DNA from: Prosopocoilus inquinatus
Lineage: Eukaryota > Arthropoda > Insecta > Coleoptera > Lucanidae
NCBI GenBank assembly: GCA_036172665.1
Contig: CM069875.1
Coordinates: forward strand, 15,345,806-15,409,805
Direction: 5' to 3'
DNA: 64,000 nt
Positions 12,318-23,995 of the stretch are shown piece after piece. Numbering within the stretch: the stretch's first letter is position 1; each line of letters begins with the position of its first letter. Both the position numbers and the translations under genes were made by a program. The notes beneath the pieces were generated by a model. It ran no database searches and was not told the DNA's origin. It saw only the letters and a list, made by a program, of their open reading frames with translations.

Positions 12318-13509
12318 AGAAGCTGGAAATAGTTTTAAACGAAACAACACGCATTAGCGTTGTTCCTGTGATGTATCTAAACGATCCTTACTTATCTAAC
12401 ATGTTATTTGACGTTTGGATGGACTCCAGTAAGTCTGATGTGAGATACAAAGTTTTTGGACGCAGCAGGAGCTGGAAATAGTTTTAAACGAAACAACACG
12501 TATTAGCGTTGTTCCTGTGATGTATCTAATCGATCCTTACTCATCTATCATGTTATTTGGCGTTTCGATGGACTCCAGTAACTTTGATGTGAGATACGAA
12601 GTTCTCGGACGCAGCTGAAGCTGGAAATAGTTTTAAAGGAAACAACACGTACTAGCGTTGTTCCTGTGATGTATCTAATCGATCCTTACTCATCTATCAT
12701 GTTATTTGGCGTTTCGATGGACTCCAGTAGCTCTGATGTGAGATACGACGTTTTCGGACGCAGCAGAAGCTGGAAATAGTTTTAAACGAAACAACACGCA
12801 TTAGCGTTGTTCCTGTGATGTATCTAATCGATACTTACTCATCTATCATGTTATTTGACGTTTCGATGGACTCCAGTAACTCTAATGTGAGAAACGAAAT
12901 TTTCGGACGCAGCAGAAGCTGGAAATAGTTTTAAACGAAACAACACGCATTAGCGTTGTTCCTGTGATGTATCTAATCGATCCTTACTCATCTATCATGT
13001 TATTTGACGTTTGGATGGACTCCAGTAAGTCTGATGTGAGATACAAAGTTTTTGGACGCAGCAGGAGCTAGAAATAGTTTTAAACGAAACAACACGTATT
13101 AGCGTTGTTCCTGTGCTGTATCTAATCGATCCTTACTTATCTATCATGTTATTTGACGTTTCGATGCACTCCAGTAACTCTGATGAGAGATACGACGTTT
13201 TCGGACGCAGCAGAAGCTGGAAATAGTTTTAAACGAAACAACACGTATTAGCGTTGTTCCTGTGATGTATCTAAACGATCCTTACTCATCTATCATGTTA
13301 TTTGACGTTTGGATGGACTCCAGTAACTCTGATGTGAGATACAAAGTTTTTGGACGCAGCAGAAGCTGGAAATAGTTTAGAACGAAAAAACACGTATTAG
13401 CGTTGTTCCTGTGATGTAACTAATCGATCCTTACTCACCTATCATGTTATTTGAAGTTTGGACGGACTCCAGTAACTCTGATGAGAGATACAAAGTTCTC
13501 GGACGCAGT
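12318..13509. repeat. 8-monomer duplication, copy A
   Basis: 1192 bp, exactly 8 x 149. The marker gaaacgaaattttcgg at 12891 recurs at 14083. The unit also holds gctagaaatag and gatgcactcc/gatgagag monomers. Part of it (about 12960-13972, running into copy B) is found again at 16238-17250 at a 22-monomer shift: the ttgaagtttggacgg marker lies at 13451 and 16729, 3278 bp apart. Confidence 0.88.
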
Positions 13510-14425
13510 AGAAGCTGGAAATAGTTTTAAACGAAACAACACGCATTAGCGTTGTTCCTGTGATGTATCTAAACGATCCTTACTTATCTAACATGTTATT
13601 TGACGTTTGGATGGACTCCAGTAAGTCTGATGTGAGATACAAAGTTTTTGGACGCAGCAGGAGCTGGAAATAGTTTTAAACGAAACAACACGTATTAGCT
13701 TTGTTCCTGTGATGTATCTAATCGATCCTTACTCATCTATCATGTTATTTGGCGTTTCGATGGACTCCAGTAACTTTGATGTGAGATACGAAGTTCTCGG
13801 ACGCAGCTGAAGCTGGAAATAGTTTTAAAGGAAACAACACGTACTAGCGTTGTTCCTGTGATGTATCTAATCGATCCTTACTCATCTATCATGTTATTTG
13901 GCGTTTCGATGGACTCCAGTAGCTCTGATGTGAGATACGACGTTTTCGGACGCAGCAGAAGCTGGAAATAGTTTTAAACGAAATAACACGCATTAGCGTT
14001 GTTCCTGTGATGTATCTAATCGATACTTACTCATCTATCATGTTATTTGACGTTTCGATGGACTCCAGTAACTCTAATGTGAGAAACGAAATTTTCGGAC
14101 GCAGCAGAAGCTGGAAATAGTTTTAAACGAAACAACACGCATTAGTGTTGTTCCTGTGATGTATCTAATCGATCCTTACTCATCTATCATGTTATTTGAC
14201 GTTTGGATGGACTCCAGTAAGTCTGATGTGAGATACAAAGTTTTTGGACGCAGCAGGAGCTAGAAATAGTTTTAAACGAAACAACACGTATTAGCGTTGT
14301 TCCTGTGCTGTATCTAATCGATCCTTACTTATCTATCATGTTATTTGACGTTTCGATGCACTCCAGTAACTCTGATGAGAGATACGACGTTTTCGGACGC
14401 AGCAGAAGCTGGAAATAGTTTTAAA
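13510..14425. repeat. 8-monomer duplication, partial copy B (six monomers)
   Basis: Follows copy A at a 1192-bp shift and ends where ttttaaatg replaces ttttaaacg. By eye only about three substitutions separate the copies: tagcttt near 13692, aaataac near 13983 and attagtg near 14143. Two monomers of copy A have no counterpart here, so the event was followed by a deletion or a switch to another repeat block. Confidence 0.85.
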
Positions 14426-15945
14426 TGAAACAACACGCATTAGCGTTGTTCCTGTGATGTATCTAATCGATCCTTACTCATCTATCATGTTATTTGACGT
14501 TTCGATGGACTCTAGTAACTCTGATGTGAGATACGAAGTTTTTGGACGCAGCAGGAGCTGGAAATAGTTTTAAACGAAACAACACGTATTAGCGTTGTTC
14601 CTGTGATGTATCTAATCGATCCTTATTCATCTATCATGTTATTTGACGTTTGGATGGACTCCAGTATCTCTGATGTGAGATACGATATCTTCGGACGCAG
14701 CATAAGCTGGAAATAGTTTTAAACGAAACAACACGCATTAGCGTTGTTCCTGTGATGTATCTAATCGATCCTTACTTATCTAACATGTTATTTGACGTTT
14801 CGATGGACTCAAGTAACTCTGATGTGAGATACGATGTTTTCGGACGCAGCAGAAGCTGGAAATAGTTTTAATCGAAACAACACGCATTAGCGATGTTCCT
14901 GTGATGTATCTAATCGATCCTTACTCATCTATCATGTTATTTTACGTTTGGATGGACTCCAGTAACTCTGATGTGAGATACGAAGTTTTTGGACGCAGCA
15001 GGAGCTGGAAATAGTTTTAAACGAAACAACACGTATTAGCGTTGTTCCTGTGATGTATCTAATCGATCCTTACTCATCTATCATGTTATTTGACGTTTGG
15101 ATGTACTCCAGTATCTATGATGTGAGATACGAAATCTTCGGACGCAGCATAAGCTGGAAATAGTTTTAAACGAAACAACACGCATTAGCGTTGTTCCTGT
15201 GATGTATCTAATCGATCCTTACTCATCTATCATGTTACTTGGCGTTTCGATGGACTCCAGTAACTTTGATGTGAGATACGAAGTTCTCGGACGCAGCTGA
15301 AGCTGGAAATAGTTTTAAAGGAAACAACACGTATTAGCGTTGTTCCTGTGATGTATCTAATCGATCCTTACTCATCTATCATGTTATTTGGCGTTTCGAT
15401 GGACTCCAGTAACTTTGATGTGAGATACGAAGTTCTCGGACGCAGCTGAAGCTGGAAATAGTTTTAAATGAAACAACACGTATTAGCGTTGTTCCTGTGA
15501 TGTATCTAATCGATCCTTACTCATCTATCATGTTATTTGGCGTTTCGATGGACTCCAGTAACTCTGATGTGAGATACGACGTTTTCGGACGCAGCAGAAG
15601 CTGGAAATAGTTTTAAATGAAACAACACGCATTAGCTTAGTTCCTGTGATGTATCTAATCGATCCTTACTCATCTATCATGTTATTTGACGTTTGAATGG
15701 ACTCCAGTAACTCTCATGTGAGATACAAAGTTCTCGGACGCAGCAGAAGCTGGAAATAGTTTTGAACGAAACAACACGTATTCGTCTTGTTCCTGTGATG
15801 TATCCAATCGATCCTTACTTATCTATCATTTTATTTGACGTTTGGATGGACTCCAGTATCTCTGATGTGAGATACGAAATTTTCGGACGCAGCAGAAGCT
15901 GGAAATAGTTTTAAACGAAACAACACGCATTAGCGTTGTTCCTGT
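14426..15945. repeat. 19-monomer-spaced block, copy A
   Basis: About ten monomers that recur 2830-2831 bp downstream (19 x 149, minus one base after the 17673 deletion). Markers are tcaagtaactctg with gatacgatg, the ttttacgtttgg monomer, gtactccagtatctatg (15103) and tatccaatcg (15805). The same series occurs at 2.0-3.06 kb and in part at 21.9-22.45 kb, so this block has four copies in the left domain. Confidence 0.88.
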
Positions 15946-17250
15946 GATGTATCTAAACGATCCTTACTTATCTAACATGTTATTTGACGTTTGGATGGAC
16001 TCCAGTAAGTCTGATGTGAGATACAAAGTTTTTGGACGCAGCAGGAGCTGGAAATAGTTTTAAACGAAACAACACGTATTAGCGTTGTTCCTGTGATGTA
16101 TCTAATCGATCCTTACTTATCTAACATGTCATTTGATGTTTGGATGGACTCCAGTAACTTTGATGTGAGATACGACGTTTTCGGACGCAGCAGATGCTGG
16201 AAATAGATTTAAACGAAACAACACGCATTAGCGTTGTTCCTGTTATGTATCTAATCGATCCTTACTCAGCTATCATGTTATTTGACGTTTGGATGGACTC
16301 CAGTAAGTCTGATGTGAGATACAAAGTTTTTGGACGCAGCAGGAGCTAGAAATAGTTTTAAACGAAACAACACGTATTAGCGTTGTTCCTGTGCTGTATC
16401 TAATCGATCCTTACTTATCTATCATGTTATTTGACGTTTCGATGCACTCCAGTAACTCTGATGAGAGATACGACGTTTTCGGACGCAGCAGAAGCTGGAA
16501 ATAGTTTTAAACGAAACAGCACGTATTAGCGTTGTTCCTGTGATGTATCTAAACGATCCTTACTCATCTATCATGTTATTTGACGTTTGGATGGACTCCA
16601 GTAACTCTGATGTGAGATACAAAGTTTTTGGACGCAGCAGAAGCTGGTAATAGTTTAGAACGAAAAAACACGTATTAGCGTTGTTCCTGTGATGTAACTA
16701 ATCGATCCTTACTCACCTATCATGTTATTTGAAGTTTGGACGGACTCCAGTAACTCTGATGAGAGATACAAAGTTCTCGGACGCAGTAGAAGCTGGAAAT
16801 AGTTTTAAACGAAACAACACGTATTAGCGTTGTTCCTGTGATGTATCTAAACGATCCTTACTTATCTAACATGTTATTTGACGTTTGGATGGACTCCAGT
16901 AAGTCTGATGTGAGATACAAAGTTTTTGGACGCAGCAGGAGCTGGAAATAGTTTTAAACGAAACAACACGTATTAGCGTTGTTCCTGTGATGTATCTAAT
17001 CGATCCTTACTCATCTATCATGTTATTTGGCGTTTCGATGGACTCCAGTAACTTTGATGTGAGATACGAAGTTCTCGGACGCAGCTGAAGCTGGAAATAG
17101 TTTTAAAGGAAACAACACGTACTAGCGTTGTTCCTGTGATGTATCTAATCGATCCTTACTCATCTATCATGTTATTTGGCGTTTCGATGGACTCCAGTAG
17201 CTCTGATGTGAGATACGACGTTTTCGGACGCAGCAGAAGCTGGAAATAGT
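15946..17250. repeat. Mosaic of left-end and 8-mer monomers
   Basis: No gene. The first two monomers match the window start and 3.07-3.25 kb, shown by the rare taacatgtcatttgatg at 16122 and 3159 (87 monomers apart). The rest, from about 16238, matches 12960-13972 at a 22-monomer shift. The change of source occurs in phase with the 149-bp period. Confidence 0.82.
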
Positions 17251-18778
17251 TTTAAATGAAACAACACGCATTAGCGTTGTTCCTGTGATGTATCTAATCG
17301 ATCCTTACTCATCTATCATGTTATTTGACGTTTCGATGGACTCTAGTAACTCTGATGTGAGATACGAAGTTTTTGGACGCAGCAGGAGCTGGAAATAGTT
17401 TTAAACGAAACAAGACGTATTAGCGTTGTTCCTGTGATGTATCTAATCGATCCTTAATCATCTATCATGTTATTTGACGTTTGGATGGACTCCAGTATCT
17501 CTGATGTGAGATACGATATCTTCGGACGCAGCATAAGCTGGAAATAGTTTTAAACGAAACAACACGCATTAGCGTTGTTCCTGTGATGTATCTAATCGAT
17601 CCTTACTTATCTAACATGTTATTTGACGTTTCGATGGACTCAAGTAACTCTGATGTGAGGTACGATGTTTTCGACGCAGCAGAAGCTGGAAATAGTTTTA
17701 AACGAAACAACACGCATTAGCGATGTTCCTGTGATGTATCTAATCGATCCTTACTCATCTATCATGTTATTTTACGTTTGGATGGACTCCAGTAACTCTG
17801 ATGTGAGATACGAAGTTTTTGGACGCAGCAGGAGCTGGAAATAGTTTTAAACGAAACAACACGTATTAGCGTTGTTCCTGTGATGTATCTAATCGATCCT
17901 TACTCATCTATCATGTTATTTGACGTTTGGATGTACTCCAGTATCTATGATGTGAGATACGAAATCTTCGGACGCAGCATAAGCTGGAAATAGTTTTAAA
18001 CGAAACAACACGCATTAGCGTTGTTCCTGTGATGTATCTAATCGATCCTTACTCATCTATCATGTTACTTGGCGTTTCGATGGACTCCAGTAACTTTGAT
18101 GTGAGATACGAAGTTCTCGGACGCAGCTGAAGCTGGAAATAGTTTTAAAGGAAACAACACGTATTAGCGTTGTTCCTGTGATGTATCTAATCGATCCTTA
18201 CTCATCTATCATGTTATTTGGCGTTTCGATGGACTCCAGTAACTTTGATGTGAGATACGAAGTTCTCGGACGCAGCTGAAGCTGGAAATAGTTTTAAATG
18301 AAACAACACGTATTAGCGTTGTTCCTGTGATGTATCTAATCGATTCTTACTCATCTATCATGTTATTTGGCGTTTCGATGGACTCCAGTAACTCTGATGT
18401 GAGATACGACGTTTTCGGACGCAGCAGAAGCTGGAAATAGTTTTAAATGAAACAACACGCATTAGCTTTGTTCCTGTGATGTATCTAATCGATCCTTACT
18501 CATCTATCATGTTATTTGACGTTTGAATGGACTCCAGTAACTCTCATGTGAGATACAAAGTTCTCGGACGCAGCAGAAGCTGGAAATAGTTTTGAACGAA
18601 ACAACACGTATTCGTCTTGTTCCTGTGATGTATCCAATCGATCCTTACTTATCTATCATTTTATTTGACGTTTGGATGGACTCCAGTATCTCTGATGTGA
18701 GATACGAAATTTTCGGACGCAGCAGAAGCTGGAAATAGTTTTAAACGAAACAACACGCATTAGCGTTGTTCCTGTGAT
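17251..18778. repeat. 19-monomer-spaced block, copy B, with 1-bp deletion
   Basis: Copy of 14426-15945. The marker gtactccagtatctatg is at 17933, 2830 bp from its partner. One monomer has lost a G (tcgacgcag for tcggacgcag at about 17671-17679); this single base explains the 2830 versus 2831 spacing. The copies diverge at the end, where gatctatctaaacg replaces gatgtatctaaacg. Confidence 0.87.
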
Positions 18779-19152
18779 CTATCTAAACGATCCTTACTTA
18801 TCTAACATGTTATTTGACGTTTCGATGGACTCAAGTAACTCTGATGTGAGATACGACGTTTTCGGACGCAGCAGATGCTGGAAATAGATTTAAACGAAAC
18901 AACACGCATTAGCGTTGTTCCTGTTATGTATCTAATCGATCCTTACTCATCTAACATGTTATTTGGCGTTTCGATGGACTCCAGTAACTCTAATGTGAGA
19001 AACGAAATTTTCGGACGCAGCAGAAGCTGGAAATAGTTTTAAACGAAACAACACATATTAGCGTTGTTCCTGTGATGTAACTAATCGATCCTTACTTAGC
19101 TACTATGTTATTTGACGTTTCGATAGACTCCAGTAACTCTAATGTGAGATAC
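18779..19152. repeat. Short mixed stretch between blocks
   Basis: About two and a half monomers. They join a tcaagtaac/tagattt monomer to gagaaacg and ttagctactatg monomers of the kind seen at 3.95-4.1 and 7.35-7.55 kb. Nothing but satellite is present. Confidence 0.8.
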
Positions 19153-21600
19153 GAAATTTTCGGACGCAGCAGAAGCTGGAAATAGTTTTAAACGAAACAA
19201 CACATATTAGCGTTGTTCCTGTGATGTAACTAATCGATCCTTACTCACCTATCATGTTATTTGATGTTTGGACGGACTCCAGTAACTCTGATGAGAGATA
19301 CAAAGTTCTCGGACGCAGTAGAAGCTGGAAATAGTTTTCAACGAAACAACACGTATTAGCGTTGTTCCTGTGATGTATCTAAACGATCCTTACTTATCTA
19401 ACATGTTATTTGACGTTTGGATGGACTCCAGAAAGTCAGATGTGAGATACAAAGTTTTTGGGCGCAGCAGGAGCTGGAAATAGTTTTAAACGAAACAACA
19501 CGTATTAGCGTTGTTCCTGTACTGTATCTAATCGATCCTTACTCATCTATCATGTTATTTGGCGTTTCGATGGACTCCAGTAGCTCTGATGTGAGATACG
19601 ACGTTTTCGGACGAAGCAGAAGCTGGAAATAGTTTTAAACGAAACAATACGCATTAGCGTTGTTCCTGTGATGTATCTAATCGATCCTTACTTATCTATC
19701 ATGTTATTTGGCGTTTCGATGGACTCCAGTAACTTTGATGTGAGATACGAAGTTCTCGGACGCAGCTGAAGCTGGAAATAGTTTTAAATGAAACAACACG
19801 TATTAGCGTTGTTCCTGTGATGTATCTAATCGATCCTTACTCATCTATCATGTTATTTGACGTTTCGATGGACTCTAGTAACTCTGATGTGAGATACGAA
19901 GTTTTTGGACGCAGCAGGAGCTGGAAATAGTTTTAAACGAAACAACACGTATTAGCGTTGTTCCTGTGATGTATCTAATCGATCCTTATTCATCTATCAT
20001 GTTATTTGACGTTTGGATGGACTCCAGTATCTCTGATGTGAGATACGATATCTTCGGACGCAGCATAAGCTGGAAATAGTTTTAAACGAAACAACACGCA
20101 TTAGCGTTGTTCCTGTGATCTATCTAAACGATCCTTACTTATCTAACATGTTATTCGACGTTTCGATGGACTCAAGTAACTCTGATGTGAGATACGATGT
20201 TTTCGGACGCAGCAGAAGCTGGAAATAGTTTTAAACGAAACAACACGCATTAGCGATGTTCCTGTGATGTACCTAATCGATCCTTACTCATCTATCATGT
20301 TATTTTACGTTTGGATGGACTCCAGTAACTCTGATGTGAGATACAAAGTTTTTGGACGCAGCAGGAGCTGGAAATAGTTTTAAACGAAACAACACGTATT
20401 AGCGTTGTTCCTGTGATGTATCTCATCGATCCTTACTCATCTATCATGTTATTTGGCGTTTCGATAGACTCCAGTAACTTTGATGTGAGATACGAAGTTC
20501 TCGGACGCAGCTGAAGCTGGAAATAGTTTTAAAGGAAACAACACGTACTAGCGTTGTTCCTGTGATGTATCTAATCGATCCTTACTCATCTATCATGTTA
20601 TTTGACGTTTGAATGGACTCCAGTAACTCTCATGTGAGATACAAAGTTCTCGGACGCAGCAGAAGCTGGAAATAGTTTTGAACGAACCAACACGTATTCG
20701 TCTTGTTCCTGTGATGTATCTAATCGATCCTTACTTATCTATCATGTTATTTGACGTTTGGATGGACTCCAGTATCTCTGATGTGAGATACGAAATTTTC
20801 GGACGCAGCAGAAGCTGGAAATAGTTTTAAACGAAACAACACGCATTAGCGTTGTTCCTGTGATGTATCTAAACGATCCTTACTTATCTAACATGTTATT
20901 TGACGTTTGGATGGACTCCAGTAAGTCTGATGTGAGATACAAAGTTTTTGGACGCAGCAGGAGCTGGAAATAGTTTTAAACGAAACAACACGTATTAGCG
21001 TTGTTCCTGTGATGTATCTAATCGATCCTTACTCATCTATCATGTTATTTGGCGTTTCGATGGACTCCAGTAACTTAGATGTGAGATACGAAGTTCTCGG
21101 ACGCAGCTGAAGCTGGAAATAGTTTTAAAGGAAACAACACGTACTAGCGTTGTTCCTGTGATGTATCTAATCGATCCTTACTCATCTATCATGTTATTTG
21201 GCGTTTCGATGGACTCCAGTAGCTCTGATGTGAGATACGACGTTTTCGGACGCAGCAGAAGCTGGAAATAGTTTTAAACGAAACAACACGCATTAGCGTT
21301 GTTCCTGTGATGTATCTAATCGATACTTACTCATCTATCATGTTATTTGACGTTTCGATGGACTCCAGTAACTCTAATGTGAGAAACGAAATTTTCGGAC
21401 GCAGCAGAAGCTGGAAATAGTTTTAAACGAAACAACACGCATTAGCGTTGTTCCTGTGATGTATCTAATCGATCCTTACTCATCTATCATGTTATTTGAC
21501 GTTTGGATGGACTCCAGTAAGTCTGATGTGAGATACAAAGTTTTTGGACGCAGCAGGAGCTAGAAATAGTTTTAAACGAAACAACACGTATTAGCGTTGT
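19153..21600. repeat. Second copy of the 10.5-13.1 kb segment, one monomer shorter
   Basis: Matches 10512 to about 13108 at a shift of 8641 bp and then, after loss of one monomer near 19.85 kb, 8492 bp. Both copies carry the ccagaaagtcagatg monomer, the acctaatcg monomer, the gaaccaacacg/ttcgtcttg monomer and the gaaacgaaa monomer (12891 and 21383). This is the longest clear duplication in the left domain. Confidence 0.87.
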
Positions 21601-22469
21601 TCCTGTTATGTATCTAATCGATCCTTACTCATCTATCATGTTATTTGACGTTTGGATGGACTCCAGTAAGTCTGATGTGAGATACAAAGTTTTTGGACGC
21701 AGCAGGAGCTAGAAATAGTTTTAAACGAAACAACACGTATTAGCGTTGTTCCTGTGCTGTATCTAATCGATCCTTACTTATCTATCATGTTATTTGACGT
21801 TTCGATGCACTCCAGTAACTCTGATGAGAGATACGACGTTTTCGGACGCAGCAGAAGCTGGAAATAGTTTTAAATGAAACAACACGCATTAGCGTTGTTC
21901 CTGTGATGTATCTAATCGATCCTTACTTATCTAACATGTTATTTGACGTTTCGATGGACTCAAGTAACTCTGATGTGAGATACGATGTTTTCGGACGCAG
22001 CAGAAGCTGGAAATAGTTTTAAACGAAACAACACGCATTAGCGATGTTCCTGTGATGTATCTAATCGATCCTTACTCATCTATCATGTTATTTTACGTTT
22101 GGATGGACTCCAGTAACTCTGATGTGAGATACGAAGTTTTTGGACGCAACAGGAGCTGGAAATAGTTTTAAACGAAACAACACGTATTAGCGTTGTTCCT
22201 GTGATGTATCTAATCGATCCTTACTCATCTATCATGTTATTTGACGTTTGGATGTACTCCAGTATCTATGATGTGAGATACGAAATCTTCGGACGCAGCA
22301 TAAGCTGGAAATAGTTTTAAACGAAACAACACGCATTAGCGTTGTTCCTGTGATGTATCTAATCGATCCTTACTCATCTATCATGTTACTTGGCGTTTCG
22401 ATGGACTCCAGTAACTTTGATGTGAGATACGAAGTTCTCGGACGCAGCTGAAGCTGGAAATAGTTTTAA
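21601..22469. repeat. Right edge of the left domain
   Basis: About six monomers. It contains another gctagaaatag plus gtgctg/gatgcactcc pair, and from about 21.9 kb a fourth, partial copy of the 19-monomer block (gtactccagtatctatg at 22254, 29 monomers from the copy at 17933). It ends in a gttttaatcg monomer leading into the tatataatcg and tacgcag variants of the transition zone. Confidence 0.82.
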
Positions 22470-22769
22470 TCGAAACAACACGTATTAGCGTTGTTCCTGT
22501 GCTGTATATAATCGATCCTTACTCTTCTATCATGTTATTTGACGTTTGGATGGACTCCAGCATCTCTGATGTGAGATACGAAATTTTCTTACGCAGCAGA
22601 AGCTGGAAATAGTTTTAAACGAAACAACACGCATTAGCGTTGTTCCTGTGATGTATCTAAACGATCCTTACTTATCTAACATGTTATTTGACGTTTGGAT
22701 GGACTCCAGTAAGTCTGATGTGACATACGACATTTTCGGACGCAGCAGAAGCTGGAAATAGTTCTAAAC

Positions 22770-23995
22770 GAAACAACACGCATTAGCGATGTTCCTGTGC
22801 TGTATCTAATCGATCCTTACTCATCTATCATGTTATTTTACGTTTGGATGGACTCCAGTAACTCTGATGTTAGATACAAAGTTTTTGGACGCAGCAGAAG
22901 CTGGAAATAGTTTTGAACGAAACAACACGTATTAGCGTTGTTCCTGTGATGTATCTAATCGATCGTTACTTAGCTACTATGTTATTTGACGTTTCGATAT
23001 ACTCCAGTAACTCTAATGTGAGATACGAAATTTTCGGACGCAGCAGCAGCTGGAAATAGTTTTAAACGAAACAACACATATTAGCGTTGTTCCTGTGATG
23101 TATCTAATCGATCCTTACTCATCTATCATGTTATTTAACGTTTGGACGGACTCCAGTAACTCTGATGTGAGATACAAAGTTCTCGGACGCAGCAGAAGCT
23201 GGAAATAGTTTTGAACGAAACAACACGTATTAGCGTTGTTCCTGTGATGTATCTAAACGATCCTTACATTAGCGATGTTCCTGTGATGTATCTAATCGAT
23301 CCTTACTCATCTATCATGTTATTTTACGTTTGGATGGACTCCAGTAACTCTGATGTGAGATACAAAGTTTTTGGACGCAGCAGAAGCTGGAAATAGTTTT
23401 GAACGAAACAACACGTATTAGCGTTGTTCCTGTGATGTATCTAATCGATACTTACTTAGCTACTATGTTATTTGACGTTTCGATGGACTCCAGTAACTCT
23501 AATGTGAGATACGAAATTTTCGGACGCAGCAGCAGCTGGAAATAGTTTTAAACGAAACAACACATATTAGCGTTGTTCCTGTTATGTATCTAATCGATCC
23601 TTACTCATCTATCATGTTATTTAACGTTTGGACGGACTCCAGTAACTCTGATGTGAGATACAAAGTTCTCGGACGCAGCAGAAGCTGGAAATAGTTTTGA
23701 ACGAAACAACACGTATTAGCGTTGTTCCTGTGATGTATCTAAACGATCCTTACTCATCTATCATGTTATTTGACGTTTGGATGGACTCCAGTAACTCTGA
23801 TGTGAGATACGAAATTATCGGACGCAGCAGAAGCTGGAAATAGTTTTGAACGAAACAACACGTATTAGCGTTGTTCCTGTGATGTATCTAATCGATCCTT
23901 ACTTATCTACTATGTTATTTGACGTTTCGATGGACTCCAGTAACTCTGATGTGAGATACGAAATTTTCGGACGCAGCAGAAGCTGGAAATAGTTT
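22770..23995. repeat. 30-monomer-spaced duplicate block, copy 1
   Basis: About eight monomers, including the 188-bp unit, that recur 4509 bp downstream. The start is approximate (cattagcgatgttcctg at 22781 and 27290). The copies part where gttttgaacg with attaccg, here, is replaced by gttttaaatg at about 28500. Small differences include cgatatactcc here against cgatggactcc in copy 2. Confidence 0.82.
23244..23431. repeat. 188-bp variant monomer, copy 1
   Basis: This monomer has 39 extra bases at 23268-23306: after gatccttac the sequence returns to attagcgatgttcctg and runs through a second gtgatgtatctaatcgatccttac. The extra piece is thus the end of one monomer and the start of the next, a join out of register with the 149-bp phase and with almost no homology at the breakpoint. 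Because 39 is 13 codons it also lengthens a chance open frame (23211-23396, TTG start) with the repeated residues VPVMYL; I do not regard this as a gene. Confidence 0.93.

Noticed and set aside
23211..23396. Open frame of 61 codons with an internal VPVMYL repeat, copied at 27720-27905
   Set aside because: The residue repeat comes from the 39-bp insertion (13 codons) in the 188-bp monomer. There is no Met start (TTG) and no feature outside the satellite.
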